Counted from the stretch's first letter, positions 1 through 11,326 are shown. The stretch: 64,000 nt of DNA from Eledone cirrhosa (GCA_964016885.1 OZ024743.1:127039355-127103354), one strand, 5' to 3'. Notes: generated by a model from the sequence alone, not told the origin. Program-made: numbers and translations.

Positions 1-338
1 CAGTTCTTCAACTTCAAATACAAACAAGGATAAACCAAATTTTTTTTCTTCTGAAAACGACTCTGGGGGATAGATTCCACGTTGGTATAAAATATTGTTA
101 ACACCATAATCTAAAAAAAGATAAAATACAAAATGGAATCAATAAAATTTGAAACTTTATGAAGCACATGTGAGATTAAAATTTCAAAAGTAAGCTTTTT
201 GCTACCAAGCCAAAAAAGATATAAAAACACAACACAAGAGTTGTCACTATAAAATACCTGTGAATAAAACAGATTACCCCCTTTCAGCAGAAAAAAGTGG
301 ATGATCACGTGTGATGATTATTCACTTTTTTTTTTACT

Positions 339-715
339 TTAACCCTTTAGCATTTACTTTATTCTATATTTACTATTGTATTTTCACATTTACCTCACAT
401 AATATTGAATCTGAGATTTTGGTATTATTTATTTTGATTGGCAGTATCGGTAGAGGGTCGGACGCCATGCTTTCCAGCATAGTTACGTCCCTTTACAATC
501 TGAGTTCAAATCCCGCCGAGGTTGACTTTGCCTTTCATCCTTACAGGGTCGATAAAATAAAGTACCAGTAATGCCTTGTGCCTAAAGTAGAAACAATTAT
601 TTATTTTGAGAATAATACCTTAACATCAGTATGAGTGGCCAGTTACAGCCGGTTTAAACAGAAAAAGGTGAGAGAATTCTGGCCGGATACAGTCGGTTTA
701 AATGCTAAAGGGTTA
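339..715 (+). mobile_element. TTAA-type MITE copy a, split by a SINE
   Basis: A short non-coding element begins TTAACCCTTTAGCATTTA and ends with its inverted complement (AAATGCTAAAGGGTTA). Six copies lie in this window, all with the same inverted ends and a TTAA at the border. A TTAA target and CCC-beginning ends are the known signature of piggyBac-type transposons, so this is probably a non-autonomous piggyBac relative; that family call is inference. The right TTAA has decayed to TTAT. A SINE at 436-602 interrupts the body, which resumes with the words for the accumulating ATACCTTAACATCAG stretch seen in other copies. Confidence 0.75.
436..602 (+). mobile_element. tRNA-derived SINE
   Basis: Sequence starts at the conserved GGCAGTATCGGTAGAGGG head with an A-box-like segment, has a B-box-like GAGTTCAAATCCCGCC, then the GGGTCGATAAAATAAAG body and the GTAGAAACAATTAT tail. 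About 17 bases of the tail (between GTAATG and CCTTGTGCC) are missing relative to other copies. It sits inside the MITE at 339-715, so it inserted later. Confidence 0.85.
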
Positions 716-944
716 TATTCCTGGTTTATCCATAACTATTTTATAGTGATGATTCATGCATCATGGTTTCTTTGCTTGATATCAAAAAAGACTTACTTTG
801 AAATTAAAAAATAGGATATTTTAGATGCCCCAATTTTTTCACAGGAATTTCATCTCCCTCATTTTTTAACCTCCTCCACACATATACATGTAAAGATGTT
901 AATAGTGTAAATATATGGATATTGTAAATCAGGTAGTAGGGTGA

Positions 945-1528
945 TTAACCCTTTAGCATTTACATTACTCTATATATACTTTAGTGTTCTGTCAGACCCA
1001 GGATTATTTACTTGAGTAAATACCACCAGAATCTAACTACTAATTTTTATACAGAAAAGGATAAGATATATTTACAAAACACCATATCGAATACAAGTCT
1101 TCATTTTATTTTAACTCCGTCATAATCGTGGTACACAAAATATCCTCACGTATATTTAGGTTTAGTCCAAGCTTGTGGTTAACATGTTCATCTCCAGTGT
1201 TGTAGGTTCGAAGGAAAATGCTAAAGAGAGGAAGAGCGGGCTTGCTTGCCTCTATTTATAACCTCTTTCCGGAAGTTGCAAAAGAGGGTTCTAGACTTTC
1301 GACGGGAAGTAACTCTAACTACTTCCCTGTCTAGAGAGCGCTACAATACTATTATATTTTCGTGGTAAAGGCTTTACCTCACGTATCGAATCTGAGATTT
1401 TGATGTTATTTATTTTTAGAACAATACCTTAACATTGGTAGGAGTGGCCAGTTACAGCTGGTTTGAGCAGAAAGAGGTGATAGAATTCTGGCCGGATACA
1501 GCCGGTTTAAATGCTAAAGGGTTAACCT
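945..1528 (+). mobile_element. TTAA-type MITE copy b, split by a 365-bp insertion
   Basis: The same inverted ends as the other copies occur at 945 and 1528 (TTAACCCTTTAGCATTTA and its complement). The left 30 bases and the right 180 bases align with the other copies; between them lies a foreign segment at 981-1345. Confidence 0.75.
981..1345 (-). mobile_element. Candidate solo LTR inside MITE b
   Basis: This 365-bp insert is bordered on both sides by ATACT (976-980 and 1346-1350), a plausible 5-bp target duplication. Read on the minus strand it starts TGTAGCGC, carries a TATA-box-like TATAAATAGAGG and an AATAAA, and ends near AACACTAA. These are features of an LTR without coding sequence. 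The 3' terminus is not a clean CA, so the exact end and the family remain uncertain; an unrelated non-autonomous element is possible. Confidence 0.5.
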
Positions 1529-1739
1529 AGCCATGTGTGAGAACCTCTCAATTGTCATCAAGCAACCACACACCCATTTTCTATTTCTGTGCAGAAAGCT
1601 ACCAAAGGATGACCTAACAATCACTGTCAGGTAATACATCACAGGGTTGCCACTCTGAAAGGTAGATCTGGAGAAATTGAGGAGTTGCTTCTTGAGAGGA
1701 GACAAGTAGATGTGTGGTGCATATAAAAATAGAGATGGA

Positions 1740-2560
1740 GGGTAGCCTCAGCCAAACTCCTCACAGTGAAAGTGATGGAGAGTTTTAGCATAGCCAATTA
1801 AGGAAAGAATCAAATTAGATGAAATGCAATCTGGTTTTGTGCCAGGGAGGAGCACCACATATGCCCTCTTCTTGAAGAAACAACTACAAAAGAAGTTCTT
1901 AGCTAAGTGTAAACCTATTTAGCCTTCATTGATCTGGAGAAGGCTTTTGAGAGAGTACCACAATCTGGTGGTCCCTAAGGAAACTAAGCAGAGGGGAATG
2001 ATGAGAGCAGTGCAAAGCATATGGAGAAGCTATCAGTAATGTCAAACCAGCTATCAGTAATGTCAAATCTGCTCAAACCAGCTGTAACTGTTATAATTTA
2101 ATGAGGAATTCTATGTGCTGGTAGAAATTCATTGGGGTTTAATCCTCAGCCTACTCTTGTTTATTATAGTTCTATAGACCTTAATGGAATTTCTCTATGC
2201 TGATGACTTGGTTGTTATAGCCAAGTCTGAGGAAGAGCTAGAAGAAATTCTGGCTTTGGAAATAAAACTTTGAATCAAAAGGACTTGGAGTAAACTTGGG
2301 AAAAACTACAGTTTTAGTAAGTAGGAATGAAAACAAGACCTTGATCCCATCAAAGAAGTGGCTTTGCTTGATATGTAGCAAAGGAGTAGGCAGAAACTCT
2401 ATACAATGAACATAATATAAATCTTGGGTACAGAAGAGGTGTTGTAAGATGCAGGCAAACTAACAGAAAAGATGGGCTTTGTATGTAGCAGATGAACAGG
2501 GATAGTTTGTAGTAAGAGCATAAGTGAAATAAAATTTTTCCAATCCCAGAAGGCTCCATA
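1740..2560 (+). pseudogene. RTE-like LINE reverse transcriptase remnant
   Basis: Degenerate reading frames on the + strand show, in order, DEMQSGFVPGRSTT (about 1815-1860), AFIDLEKAFERVP (about 1922-1960), LYADDLVVIAKS near 2195-2230 with the catalytic YADD kept, and a C-terminal cysteine-rich stretch CxxCSKGVGRNSIQ (about 2365-2400). This order is that of endonuclease-reverse transcriptase LINEs of the RTE group. Frameshifts and stops occur throughout, and no single frame is longer than a few dozen codons. It is dead. The minus-strand frames over 2399-2888 are shadows. Confidence 0.7.
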
Positions 2561-2939
2561 GAAATGAGGAGGTGGTTCTGAGAGCATAGCAGCTAGAATG
2601 AAAAAAGTTTAGGGAGCTACTACTTCTATCGATAACAAAAAGATAATCCAACCCATGCAAGCATAAGAAATGAACGTAAAATAATGATGATGATGATGGC
2701 AATGCTCCAGCATTGCTGCAGTCCAATGAGAAACCAGTAAAAATATATATCGTATGTGTGTGTGTGTATTCTGAAATCCCTGCCAGCATGCTCGTGATCC
2801 CCTTCTCCACCCTAAACCTGAAGAAGCATAGAGACAGAACAAATCTCAGGTCCTCACTAGCAAATATACTCCTGACTTCTTCACCCAACCCATGCTAGCA
2901 TGGAAATCTAGGAGGAACTTTGACTGATTCCTCTTCCCT

Positions 2940-3440
2940 GCTGAATCTTTACACCCCCAACACTTTCTCAACCCAAGAAAACCTGGCACACTCCAAAATG
3001 ACAGACACCACCCACCCAACAACTTTCCCTAAGCAGTATATAAATGCTCTATTTGGGTCACCACCATGATCCCCCTCCAGCAAGGTAATGCTAGTACTCC
3101 AGCCTCAACACCTCCCCCACCAACATGACCAGGTACACTGAGCTCCCTAGTGCTGTAATGAAATAATGATGGTGCCCCGACGAAAAGCACCAAGTCCACC
3201 CAGTGAGGTAGTACTATCGGAGTCACGATAAAATGCTCCCAATACACTTTGTAAAATGGTAGGTGTTAGTAAGAGCACCCAACCATAGAAAACATATTCC
3301 CAGTACATACTGTAAAGTGCTTGGTGTTAGTAAGGGCATCCATCCATGAAGCAAAGCTCAAACAAAGCATATGAGCAGGGCCTAGTCATTCGACAGTCAC
3401 CTAACCCATGCAAGCATGGAAAATAGACATGAAAGGGTAA
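2940..3440 (-). repeat. Dispersed CACTTTACAGAGTG-type repeat array
   Basis: Read on the minus strand, the segment begins with the ATCATCATTACC and CATGCTTGCATGGG words, then several units containing a variant of ACTTTACAGTGTACTGGG and GTGTTAGTAAGGGCATCC (minus). The same words recur at 43742-44110, 46560-46740, 52500-53440, 55640-56260, 57660-57990 and 61715-62310. No coding capacity is visible. Confidence 0.6.
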
Positions 3441-3630
3441 TGATGATGATCTACACACAACAAAATATATCAATAATCTAGAACACTATAATCTTAAACC
3501 CTGCGATGGATTGGCGTCCTGTCCAGGGGGAAGTCTTGAACTCTCAATCGTTTCATGCCACAGAAACCAGGATAAGCACCAACCTGATAAACCTCCAGAC
3601 TAGAGACAGACTTTAAATTATAATCTTAGT

Positions 3631-3846
3631 TTAACCCTTTAATATTTACATTAGTCTATGTATATTATTGTATTTTTGTGATAAAGTCTTTATCTCACAC
3701 AATATCAAATCTATAAGATTTTGATATTATTTATTTTGAAAACAATACCTTAACATCAGTATGAGTGGCCAGTTACGGCCAGTTTGAACAGAAAGAGATG
3801 GGAGAATTATGGCCGGATACAGCCAGTTTAAATGTTAAAGGGTTAA
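3631..3846 (+). mobile_element. TTAA-type MITE copy c, intact
   Basis: An uninterrupted 216-bp copy. Both ends are TTAA followed by CCCTTTAATATTTA and its near complement, and the GGCCGGATACAGCC motif lies near the right end. This is the best copy in the window for defining the family length. Confidence 0.8.
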
Positions 3847-3899
3847 TATTTGTTCATCATCAGGTGTATGTACACACAATGTATATATATAACCATCAT

Positions 3900-6130
3900 C
3901 TTTTTATGTCCATCTTTCTATGATTGCATGGGTCTTCTTCAGCACAGCCTCTCTCCACTTGTTGCTCTCCTGCACACATCTGGTCTTAAACTCCTCTGTT
4001 ATGGCCTGGTGAACTATAACAAACAGGTGGTTGAGAATTGAGTCCTGAACCTGTTGCTAACTTTCACCTAATTCTGTACGTCTTGCATGAGCCACACAAG
4101 CCATTTATTTATACTTGGTTTTCTTAGCAACTACTAGACTACATATTGTGGTACTCTGTCAAAGGCCTTCTCCTAGTTGTCTCACTAGGAAGAGGACATA
4201 GATAGTACTTCAGTACAAACGTTGAAATGCACCTTGACTAAGTTTATTTTCTTGCTAATTAGTTAGTGCTATCACTATTTCCATTACTTTCATAACTTGG
4301 TCCACCAGTTTAATGTATTTGTAATTGCTTCTTTTTAGAACATCTCATTTGCTCTTGAAGCAACTGATATTGCTGCATCAGTCATTCTGAATTATCTTCT
4401 CCTATACTACCTAACTAACTATAAAATAGCATGTGTTCTACTTGCTAGATATTTTCAGCATGGCAGCATACCTTCATATATTTAATGGTCACTTCAACCA
4501 AATAGCTATTAATTTCAATGACTGGTCCCTTTGCTAATTCTTCAGAGTAGTTACGAGGTACACAGGAAGTTTTGAGACTTTCTTTTCAAGCACTTTTAAT
4601 TGACCTATATAACTGTTACTCTAATACATCCTTGATATGGTTATAATAAACTAACATGCCAAATGATTTTTTTTTTCCAGTTGAAGGTTCAGGTCACTAG
4701 AGCACTTTAAACACTGCCTGCATACTCGTCTAGTCACAGCTGACTGGTTCCACAATGCAGTCAGGACTTGAGGACAACTTGGAGGCTCGATATGCAATAA
4801 AGTTTTGTGTCAAGCTCAGCAAAAATGTTGCAGGAACCTATGATATGGTCAAAACTGCTTTTGGACTAGCTTCCATGAGCTGGGCGATTGTTTTCCGCTG
4901 GCACAAGAGGTTTCAGGAGGGCTGAGAGCAGGTCAGGACGCCAAAGTTGGTCGAGAAAATTCGCAAATTTCTGGACAAGAACCTTTGTGCATCTCTTCTG
5001 ATGATTGCTGAATAATTTGAAGTGACTGGGGGCACTGTGCCATTCATGGTGATCTGAAAATGTGTAAAGTTTGTTCCCAGGGTGCTCAATGAAGATCAAA
5101 GGCAAAGGCACATTGATGACAGCAGGGAAATGGTCGAATAAATCACTTCAAATCCAAGTGTCCTTGAGTCTCTGGTAACCTGTGATGAGAGTTGGGTCTA
5201 CTGTTATAATCCAGAGTGCCCAGTGGAAACATTCTGACTCACCAGAAAGCCAAGCAAAGCAGGCCCACTGGGAAACTCCTAATGATCCAATTCTTCGACA
5301 GCAAGGGCATCATCTACAACCACTGAGTCCTTCCCAGGCCAAACAATCAACAAAGAGTACTATGTAGAGGCTTTGAGGCAGTTCAGAAAGAGATTTTGTT
5401 GTTAGAGACAAGAACTCTTCAAGTCTGGTCAGTGACACCTGCACCAGGACAATGCCCCCTGCTACAAATCCATTCTGGTGATCAACTACTTGGCCGATAT
5501 GGGGATCAAGACTGTTCCTCATCCTCCCTACAGTCCAGACTTAGCCCCATATGACTTCTGGATATTCCTAAAGCTGAAGACGCTCAGGGGTATCCGCTTT
5601 GAGGATGTGGAGGAGATAAAGGAGACTGTGACAAGTGCTCTGGACACCTTCACTTTGAAGGACTACAAGAGAGCCTTCCAGAAGTGGATGGAGCGTTACA
5701 ACAAGTGCATTGAAATTGGAAGATCCTACTTTTACGTTGATTTGAGTTAAATAAATGTCTCTCTGATAAAAAACGCAAAACTTCTTGAGTGTACCTTGTA
5801 CCTCTTTGAGTAATCTCTTGTATTTTCATACCCTCCCGCCATCTTAATGCCATTGAGTGTTGGGGGCACTGCTGTTATCATAGCATACTTTTCCCCAGCA
5901 CCACCCTGGTTAAGTTTGACGCAGCACCTCAGATCCTCACATCATAGATCATTGGCAAACTCCTATGTTTCTGCTTTTCTTCTTGCTACCTGATATTGTT
6001 CTTTGCTTTTCTCCGACTTTCATTTTTTCCAGATATATTCAATAGCTTTTATGGCTTCACTGTACTGTTCCACCATCATATAACCTCCTGCTTGACTGGA
6101 CCCTTACTCACTCCAAAAAGCTAATCCAGT
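3900..6130 (-). pseudogene. RTE-like LINE remnant, split by a mariner
   Basis: The minus strand over 6130-5790 reads as a decayed LINE linker (words such as AIEYIWKK, KEQYQVARRKAE), and 4660-3900 continues with motifs typical of the reverse transcriptase (a VDQVMKV-like stretch and a KAFDRVPQY block near 4140-4200). The two parts are separated by a mariner transposase at 4670-5790. Many stops and indels are present. I infer one older LINE cut by a later mariner insertion. Confidence 0.5.
4670..5790 (+). pseudogene. Mariner transposase, inactivated
   Basis: Translation from about 4754 shows the N-terminal helix-turn-helix region (RYAIKFCVKLSKNVAGTYDM, then RWHKRFQEG). Further along come the catalytic blocks: CDESWVYCYNPE (about 5180-5215), HQDNAPCY (about 5443-5466) and PHPPYSPDLAPYDFW (about 5523-5565). 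These fit the DD34D triad of mariner transposases, which cut and paste DNA at TA sites. Only 5478-5750 is still open; stops at 4924, in the 5140-5330 stretch and near 5400 break the rest, so no active enzyme is made. Terminal inverted repeats were not convincingly found. Confidence 0.85.
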
Positions 6131-6830
6131 TTTTCTCAACACCCCTATGCTTCACCGTTCATGTATGATACATTAAAATTGTATATCTATAATGGAATAC
6201 TCCTTTGCTTTACTGGCGAAGATTCAAAACTGAATCTGAGGTTTCTCACCTCTGGGACCATCCATTATTGGAAAGTTCCCACCATTGTCCTGTCAAGACA
6301 GCAATGATAAACGTACATTCCACTTTACCTCTGATCCAGCTTTCTGGGAGACAATATCCACATGGCTGATTATAACTCAACCTCATAACACATCCTTCTA
6401 ACTATAGCACTATTATAAATACAAAGAGTTAAGGAATCTAAGTGCCAGAGAGACCGAAGCAAGTAGCCCATGTTAAGGTTCACGATGTAGCAGACCTTTC
6501 ACTCTATCTCTCTCTCCTGACCTCACTGGTTATCACCTTCTCGGCCACAGACACAGCCAGCCATGCATGCCTGACAGATTGACTACTACGACAATAATAT
6601 ATTCTAAGAATAGACACACACACACACACATAGTAAGTCCATATTGATTACATTCTACGCTCATTCTATTCTTCAGTCTCACTGTGATATTGTAACGTTG
6701 TATGGATACATACATTCACGCTAGCTCGTAGTAGTTAGCAAATTAATGTAGGGATAATTCATGTCGTAAATATTATTACTCGATGTTCAAAGTGAATATT
6801 GTTATTATAAAATAAACGTTAACAACTCAA
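6130..6830. other. No gene seen
   Basis: Unique-looking AT-rich sequence with a short (CA)n tract near 6610-6632. No coding or known repeat signal was recognised. Confidence 0.4.
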
Positions 6831-7330
6831 TCATGGCATTATTCTTTTCAACAAACACCCATCAAAGAATATCATTTATCCGCTACATTCCATTGAAGTA
6901 TGCTTGCTTCATTTCTCTCCAACCTCTGTATATCCTCTGCATTTACTGCCTGTATCTCACTGTAATGCAACATTACACTTCTCATGCAGGCCCCATACAA
7001 TCTATCCTTTGCTCAAAGAGAAAATCTCTTTGACAACAGAGGTAGATTCCTGAACATTTTCCAGACTGTTCTCATCTTTATCCAGCTACTATGCTTCTTT
7101 CAGAGCAACCTCCTCCACTGTTTATTAGGTTGCTTAGGTAACAAACTATTTCTATAGTACTTTCCTGGGATTGGAAAAAGTTTATTTCACTGGTACTCTT
7201 ACTACCAACTCAAGTGCATCTGCCACATACAAAGCCTACATTTTCAAATGCTATGCCACTGCACCTCTTGTGTACATCAAATAGAGTTCCTACCAACTCC
7301 TCCTCTAAATATCGATCATGGCCACTTCTG
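6830..7330 (-). pseudogene. RTE-like LINE 3' fragment
   Basis: The reverse complement parallels the + strand remnant at 2370-2650 word for word: GGAACTCTATTTGATGTAC..., GGCTTTGTATGTGGCAG and CCAATCCCAGGAAAGTACTA. It is the cysteine-rich C-terminal part and the beginning of the 3' region of the same LINE family, with many indels. Confidence 0.6.
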
Positions 7331-7358
7331 TTATACCATCTTATTGTTGCTAGTTCCA

Positions 7359-7536
7359 AGTATCGGTAGAGGGTCTGACGCCATGCTTTGCAGCAAAGAG
7401 TTGCGGCCCTTTGTGGTCTGAGTTCAAATCCCGCCGAGGTTAACTTTGCCTTTCATCCTTACGGGGTCGATAAAATAAAGTACCAGTAATGTTCTGGGTA
7501 ATTGCTGGCCTTGTGCCAAAAGTAGAAACAATTATT
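7359..7536 (+). mobile_element. tRNA-derived SINE
   Basis: Near full-length copy: TATCGGTAGAGGG head, B box GAGTTCAAATCCCGCC, GGGTCGATAAAATAAAG body, GCTGGCCTTGTGCC tail and the AGTAGAAACAATTATTT terminus. Confidence 0.85.
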
Positions 7537-7544
7537 TTATCTCA

Positions 7545-7880
7545 TGTTGTCTAGCCTTAGACCAGCCTCATTCAGTATAACTACGATCAAAGGTGTTCCA
7601 ACCTTGAACATTCTCTCAAAAATTATTTACATTAACTTTTTTTGGAAGTAAATCTATTTCCACATGCCATCACCTTAAATGAAACTTAAGGTTTCAATAG
7701 AGGTTACATGTGGCATCCCAAATGAGGACCTACATCTGCGGTAATTGTATTCTTTTTTCGAGTCGTTAAATGTTATCTTTTGCAGGTGAAGCGACCACGT
7801 AAGAAACTGTTCCCTCATTGTCTAACTGGCGACAAATTTGGCTACTATTTCTAGCATGTCAAACTACTACGTAAGAAGCT
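7545..7880 (+). repeat. Dispersed repeat family D
   Basis: Contains GACCAGCCTCATT..., CTACGATCAAAGGTGTTCCAACC and, at its end, TTGGCTACTATTTCTAGCA. The same ordered words appear at 31465-31680 and 33970-34215, and inverted at 8565-8765 and 18655-18790. No ORF is seen. The class is unknown; a SINE or MITE is possible. This copy has an internal insertion of about 150 bp. Confidence 0.45.
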
Positions 7881-8564
7881 GCGAACTGCTAATAGTCTGT
7901 GCTATCACTAACAAAAGGCGGTTTTGTGGCTATCAAGAGTCCTGTAGCCTCCTTTGTTGGGGTGGGGATTGGTATCCGTGTTCTATTTAAATGTTGTGAT
8001 AGTGGGGAGGGGCATCTATGTTCTATTTAAAGGTTATGTGTACGGCTACAAACCTGCACTTTGTCAACGCCACCTTCGAATCGAAAACAACAGTATAGTA
8101 TTGGATGAATACACCGTCAATGAGATTATGGTTCATTTTTATTTGTCGTAAAGACTCCGTAAATGGGTACAAGCATTACCCTTTTGATACCAAACTGCCG
8201 AAGTTGTTTATTCTAAGGTGTTTATTTTAAACACCTTCCATCATTTTCTGCAAGTACTTTTGTTATGCTGTAAATAATGAGATATTTAGTTATATGGATA
8301 AGTCCCTCTAAATTCTTGATTATTCGAGGGAAAAAAAACAATAGCTTTCATTAGAAATATGTTAATAAAAGGGTTGTCCTTGAAAAAATATATGTTTACG
8401 ACTCCCTGCGTGTAACGGCCATATATTATATTTCATCGTTAATATTAATTATGAAATGTTTGATTTACAAAATATATTATTTAAAAGAGAATAAAGGCAT
8501 GCACACACAATAGTGAATGCTTGTGAACTCTTGAAAATAAGACAACCTATTTCACATTTTTTTT
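7881..8564. other. No gene seen
   Basis: AT-rich DNA with a short open frame at 7954-8151 that has no recognisable motif and no splice context. I do not call it a gene. Confidence 0.35.
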
Positions 8565-8765
8565 TACATAAGATCTGATGAGGAGGTCACTCGTCCTGCT
8601 AGAAATAGCAGCCAAATCTCCCTCAGATCACACCTTACTGCCTTTAAAAATAAAACAAAGTAGATAATATAGGCCTAGATGCCTTAATTCCGAATAAAAG
8701 ACGGGATAGACATGGCTGGAATGTCTTCAATCATAGTTCTACTCGACCAAGTTGAACAACTACTT
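8565..8765 (-). repeat. Dispersed repeat family D, inverted copy
   Basis: Inverted copy with GCTAGAAATAGCAGCC near 8608 and the complement of GATTGAAGACATTCCAGCC near 8715-8745, matching the order in the other family D copies. Confidence 0.45.
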
Positions 8766-9049
8766 TTTCGAATACACCGAGCACAGTAACTAATTGAAAT
8801 ACTGAAAGCCGGTCGAATTTTGACAAATTATTTAACTTTGTTTCGGAGTTGTACTTGTCTAGCAATTGACTTGATTTGAGACTGTTGAAACTAAAACGAT
8901 TACTACATCAAAATCTTTAATATTTATTTCTTGGTGTCAAATTTTCGCTGTCTACGACATGGTCACTGACAGTACCTATGCAACATGAAATTTAGTAATT
9001 GGTCAATAATCCCCTCAGTAAATTTGCATTATTATTATTATTAATTGTA

Positions 9050-9196
9050 GCACAGAGTTACGCCCCTTTCTGATCTGAATTCAAATCCTGCCGAGGTTAA
9101 CTTTGCCTTTCATCCTTACGGGGTCGATAAAATAAAGTACCAGTAATGCACTGGTTATTTGCTGGCCTTGTGTCAAAAGTAGAAACAATTATTATT
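9050..9196 (+). mobile_element. tRNA-derived SINE, 5' truncated
   Basis: Starts within the head (ACAGAGTTACGCCCC), followed by the B-box region, body and tail, ending AGTAGAAACAATTATTATTATTA. It lacks the A-box end. Confidence 0.8.
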
Positions 9197-9200
9197 ATTA

Positions 9201-9297
9201 ATCCCGCCGAGGTTAACTTTACGGGGTCAATAAAATAAAGTATCGGTAATGCACTGGAATAATTGCTGGCTTTGTGTCAAAAATAGAAACAATTATT
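9201..9297 (+). mobile_element. SINE fragment with internal deletion
   Basis: Begins at ATCCCGCCGAGGTTAACTTT, jumps straight to ACGGGGTCAATAAAATAAAG and ends with the AAATAGAAACAATTATT tail. It lies directly after the previous SINE's ATT tail, suggesting insertion at that tail or an internal duplication. Confidence 0.7.
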
Positions 9298-9299
9298 AA

Positions 9300-10280
9300 C
9301 AATTAATTTAGATGAGAGGTGGGGGGGAGATAGAATGCTGGCAACTGTTAATACATTTATCTCGTGTTAGTATCCAGACTAGCACTGTATATATATTTGA
9401 ATGAAACATACTGAATCACACGATGGCATGAGAGCGCCAAATACTTAAATCGGGCAATGTAGTAAAATAAATGTGACAAATATAAGATGAATGAATAGGC
9501 TGAGAAGAGGGGAGCAGAAAGTACTGAGTAATGTTTGCAAAATTATTTGAAAATTACAGGCAGTCTTTCATATATTTGAACATCCGCTTATTTGTGTGTG
9601 ATTAGTGATGATTATATATTTTTTTTATACTTTTGTTTGATGTATTAATAATTTTGTAATGTTTGACTAAAATTTTAGTAAATATTATCATTTGGATAAA
9701 TGATGGACTGTCCGGTTACTTTTGACTCGCCTCACAAATGGCGCTGAAGTTTGCAAAGGGAATCACATTACTTCAATTAGTAGCGACTTTACACAAGAAC
9801 TTGCAGCTTAACAGACGAAATATTGAAATTACGTCTATAACGTATTAACACCCAGAATAGACTGAACAAGGAAAAAAATAGGATAAAGAAAGAACAAGCT
9901 AGACGATTGAAGAAATCAAACAATGTTTAAAGCTGACCAAGACTAACTAGCTCAAGAATTGTGAAAACTGGTGCAAATAACTAGGAAAATAGATGCTAAT
10001 ATATAAAAATAAGAATAGTGGACTTACAAAAATATTCAGCAACTATATCCGTTGAACCTTTTAACTTAATTGCATCAACAACTTGCGTCCCCGCCATTTT
10101 TTCAAATTTACAAACTTCAGTGGCGCTCCCTGTCAGCTTATTATAGAGTTGCCGCCCTTCTTATTGCCGTCGATTAACAACGAGGAAAATTCTACGTAAT
10201 GCCAAGACCTTATTAAATACAGTTTAGTCGGGGAGGAGGGGAAAGTAGAGTCCTGGATCCAATTTACTGTTTAGTCAGTA
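9300..10280. other. No gene seen
   Basis: AT-rich sequence without recognised repeats. Possible unique DNA with short open frames only. Confidence 0.4.
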
Positions 10281-10282
10281 AA

Positions 10283-10400
10283 AGCACCTGACTTAGTGGT
10301 TAGGACGTTTGGTTCATGATCGTGAGTTGGACTTCTTGCGTTATTTCGCTTTATTTCACGTTACTCTATCCCTTTCAGCTGGAAAAATGTGTGCCGATAA
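10283..10400 (+). mobile_element. Second tRNA-type SINE, decayed
   Basis: AGCACCTGACTTAGTGGTTAGG resembles a tRNA A-box region, followed by CGTGAGTTGGAC (degenerate B box) and TTATTTCACGTTACTC...TTTCAGCTGG. The latter matches the words TTATTTCACATTGCTCC...ACTCAGCTG at 46506-46545. It is a separate SINE family from the TATCGGTAGAGGG family. The open frame 10316-10552 lies across it and is not supported as a gene. Confidence 0.5.
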
Positions 10401-10761
10401 TTCAAATGAGCCTTTGTCAAACGCTGAATCTCCCCGAGAACTTCATTAAGTGTACACGTATCTATGAAATGCTCATCCGCTTGTACCTTAATTTCACGTA
10501 TAGGCTACTGGTCAAACAACTTGAATACTCGTCGTCATTGACAATTGCTTAGGGAAAGAAGGACAGTTCTTATGACTCTTTGAGACTTGGGAGGGAGAAC
10601 GGCATCTTTAAACCTGGTCTGAAAGCTTACTAAATGCATCCGTAGGTCAGGTGGTGGTGTTAAACTGGGTGACGGATTAACACAACTCGAATAGGCCACA
10701 TGAACGCGAAGAGTCTGGATAAATACGCTATATTATGGCACCTATAATATTAACTAAAATA

Positions 10762-10981
10762 ATAATTGTTTCTACATTTGGTACAAAGCCAACAATTTGA
10801 CCGGAATAGGAAAGTTAACTAAATCGACTCACGTTAGTTACTGATACTTTATGTTATCGACCACGTAAGGATGAAAGTCAAAGCTAATCTCGGTGGGATT
10901 TGAACTCAGAGCGTAAAGGCCCGTAACTATATCTCGCAAAACATGTTGTCTGCCGGTCTAACAGTACTGACAATCCACCAC
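10762..10981 (-). mobile_element. tRNA-derived SINE, diverged
   Basis: Inverted copy: ATAATTGTTTCTAC tail, body with TTATGTTATCGACCACGTAAGG, then GGGATTTGAACTCAGAG, ending at ACTGACAATCCACC. More diverged than its neighbours. Confidence 0.75.
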
Positions 10982-10998
10982 TTTTTCATAATAATAAT

Positions 10999-11183
10999 AA
11001 TTGTTTCTACTTTTTGGCACAAGGCCAGCAATTACCCAGTGCAGTACTTTATTTCATCGACCCCGTAAGAATGAGAAGCAAAGTTAACCTCGGCGGGATT
11101 TGAACTCAGATCATAAAGGGCCGTAACTCTTTGCTGCAAAGCATGGCGTCCGACCCTCTACCGATACTGCCAATCCACCGCCC
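10999..11183 (-). mobile_element. tRNA-derived SINE, near full-length
   Basis: Inverted copy running from AATTGTTTCTAC through the tail, body and B box to GATACTGCCAATCCACCGCCC. Little diverged. Confidence 0.85.
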
Positions 11184-11191
11184 ATAATAAT

Positions 11192-11320
11192 AACTGGTAC
11201 TTTATTTTATCGACCCCGTAAGGATGAAAGGCAAAGTTGAACTCAGAATGGAAAGGGCCGTAACTCTATGCGTCAAAGCATGACGTCCGACCCTCTACCG
11301 ATACTGCCAATCCACCGCCC
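11192..11320 (-). mobile_element. SINE fragment
   Basis: Inverted copy lacking the 3' tail and about 20 bases between the body and head (it goes from GGCAAAGTTGAACTCAGA without the CGGCGGGATT word). Ends in the usual CCAATCCACCGCCC. Confidence 0.75.
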
Positions 11321-11326
11321 TAGTAA

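Noticed and set aside
436..602. Possible genuine tRNA gene at the SINE head
   Set aside because: The A- and B-box-like words are present, but no tRNA cloverleaf with matching acceptor stem can be drawn and the unit recurs many times with a common non-tRNA body.
8570..8612. CTGATGA followed later by GAAA on the + strand, like a hammerhead
   Set aside because: The GAAA does not directly follow a stem II helix and no stem I is found; the same words belong to dispersed family D.
10316..10552. 78-codon open frame
   Set aside because: Its first part is a decayed tRNA-type SINE; no motif or homology visible in the rest.
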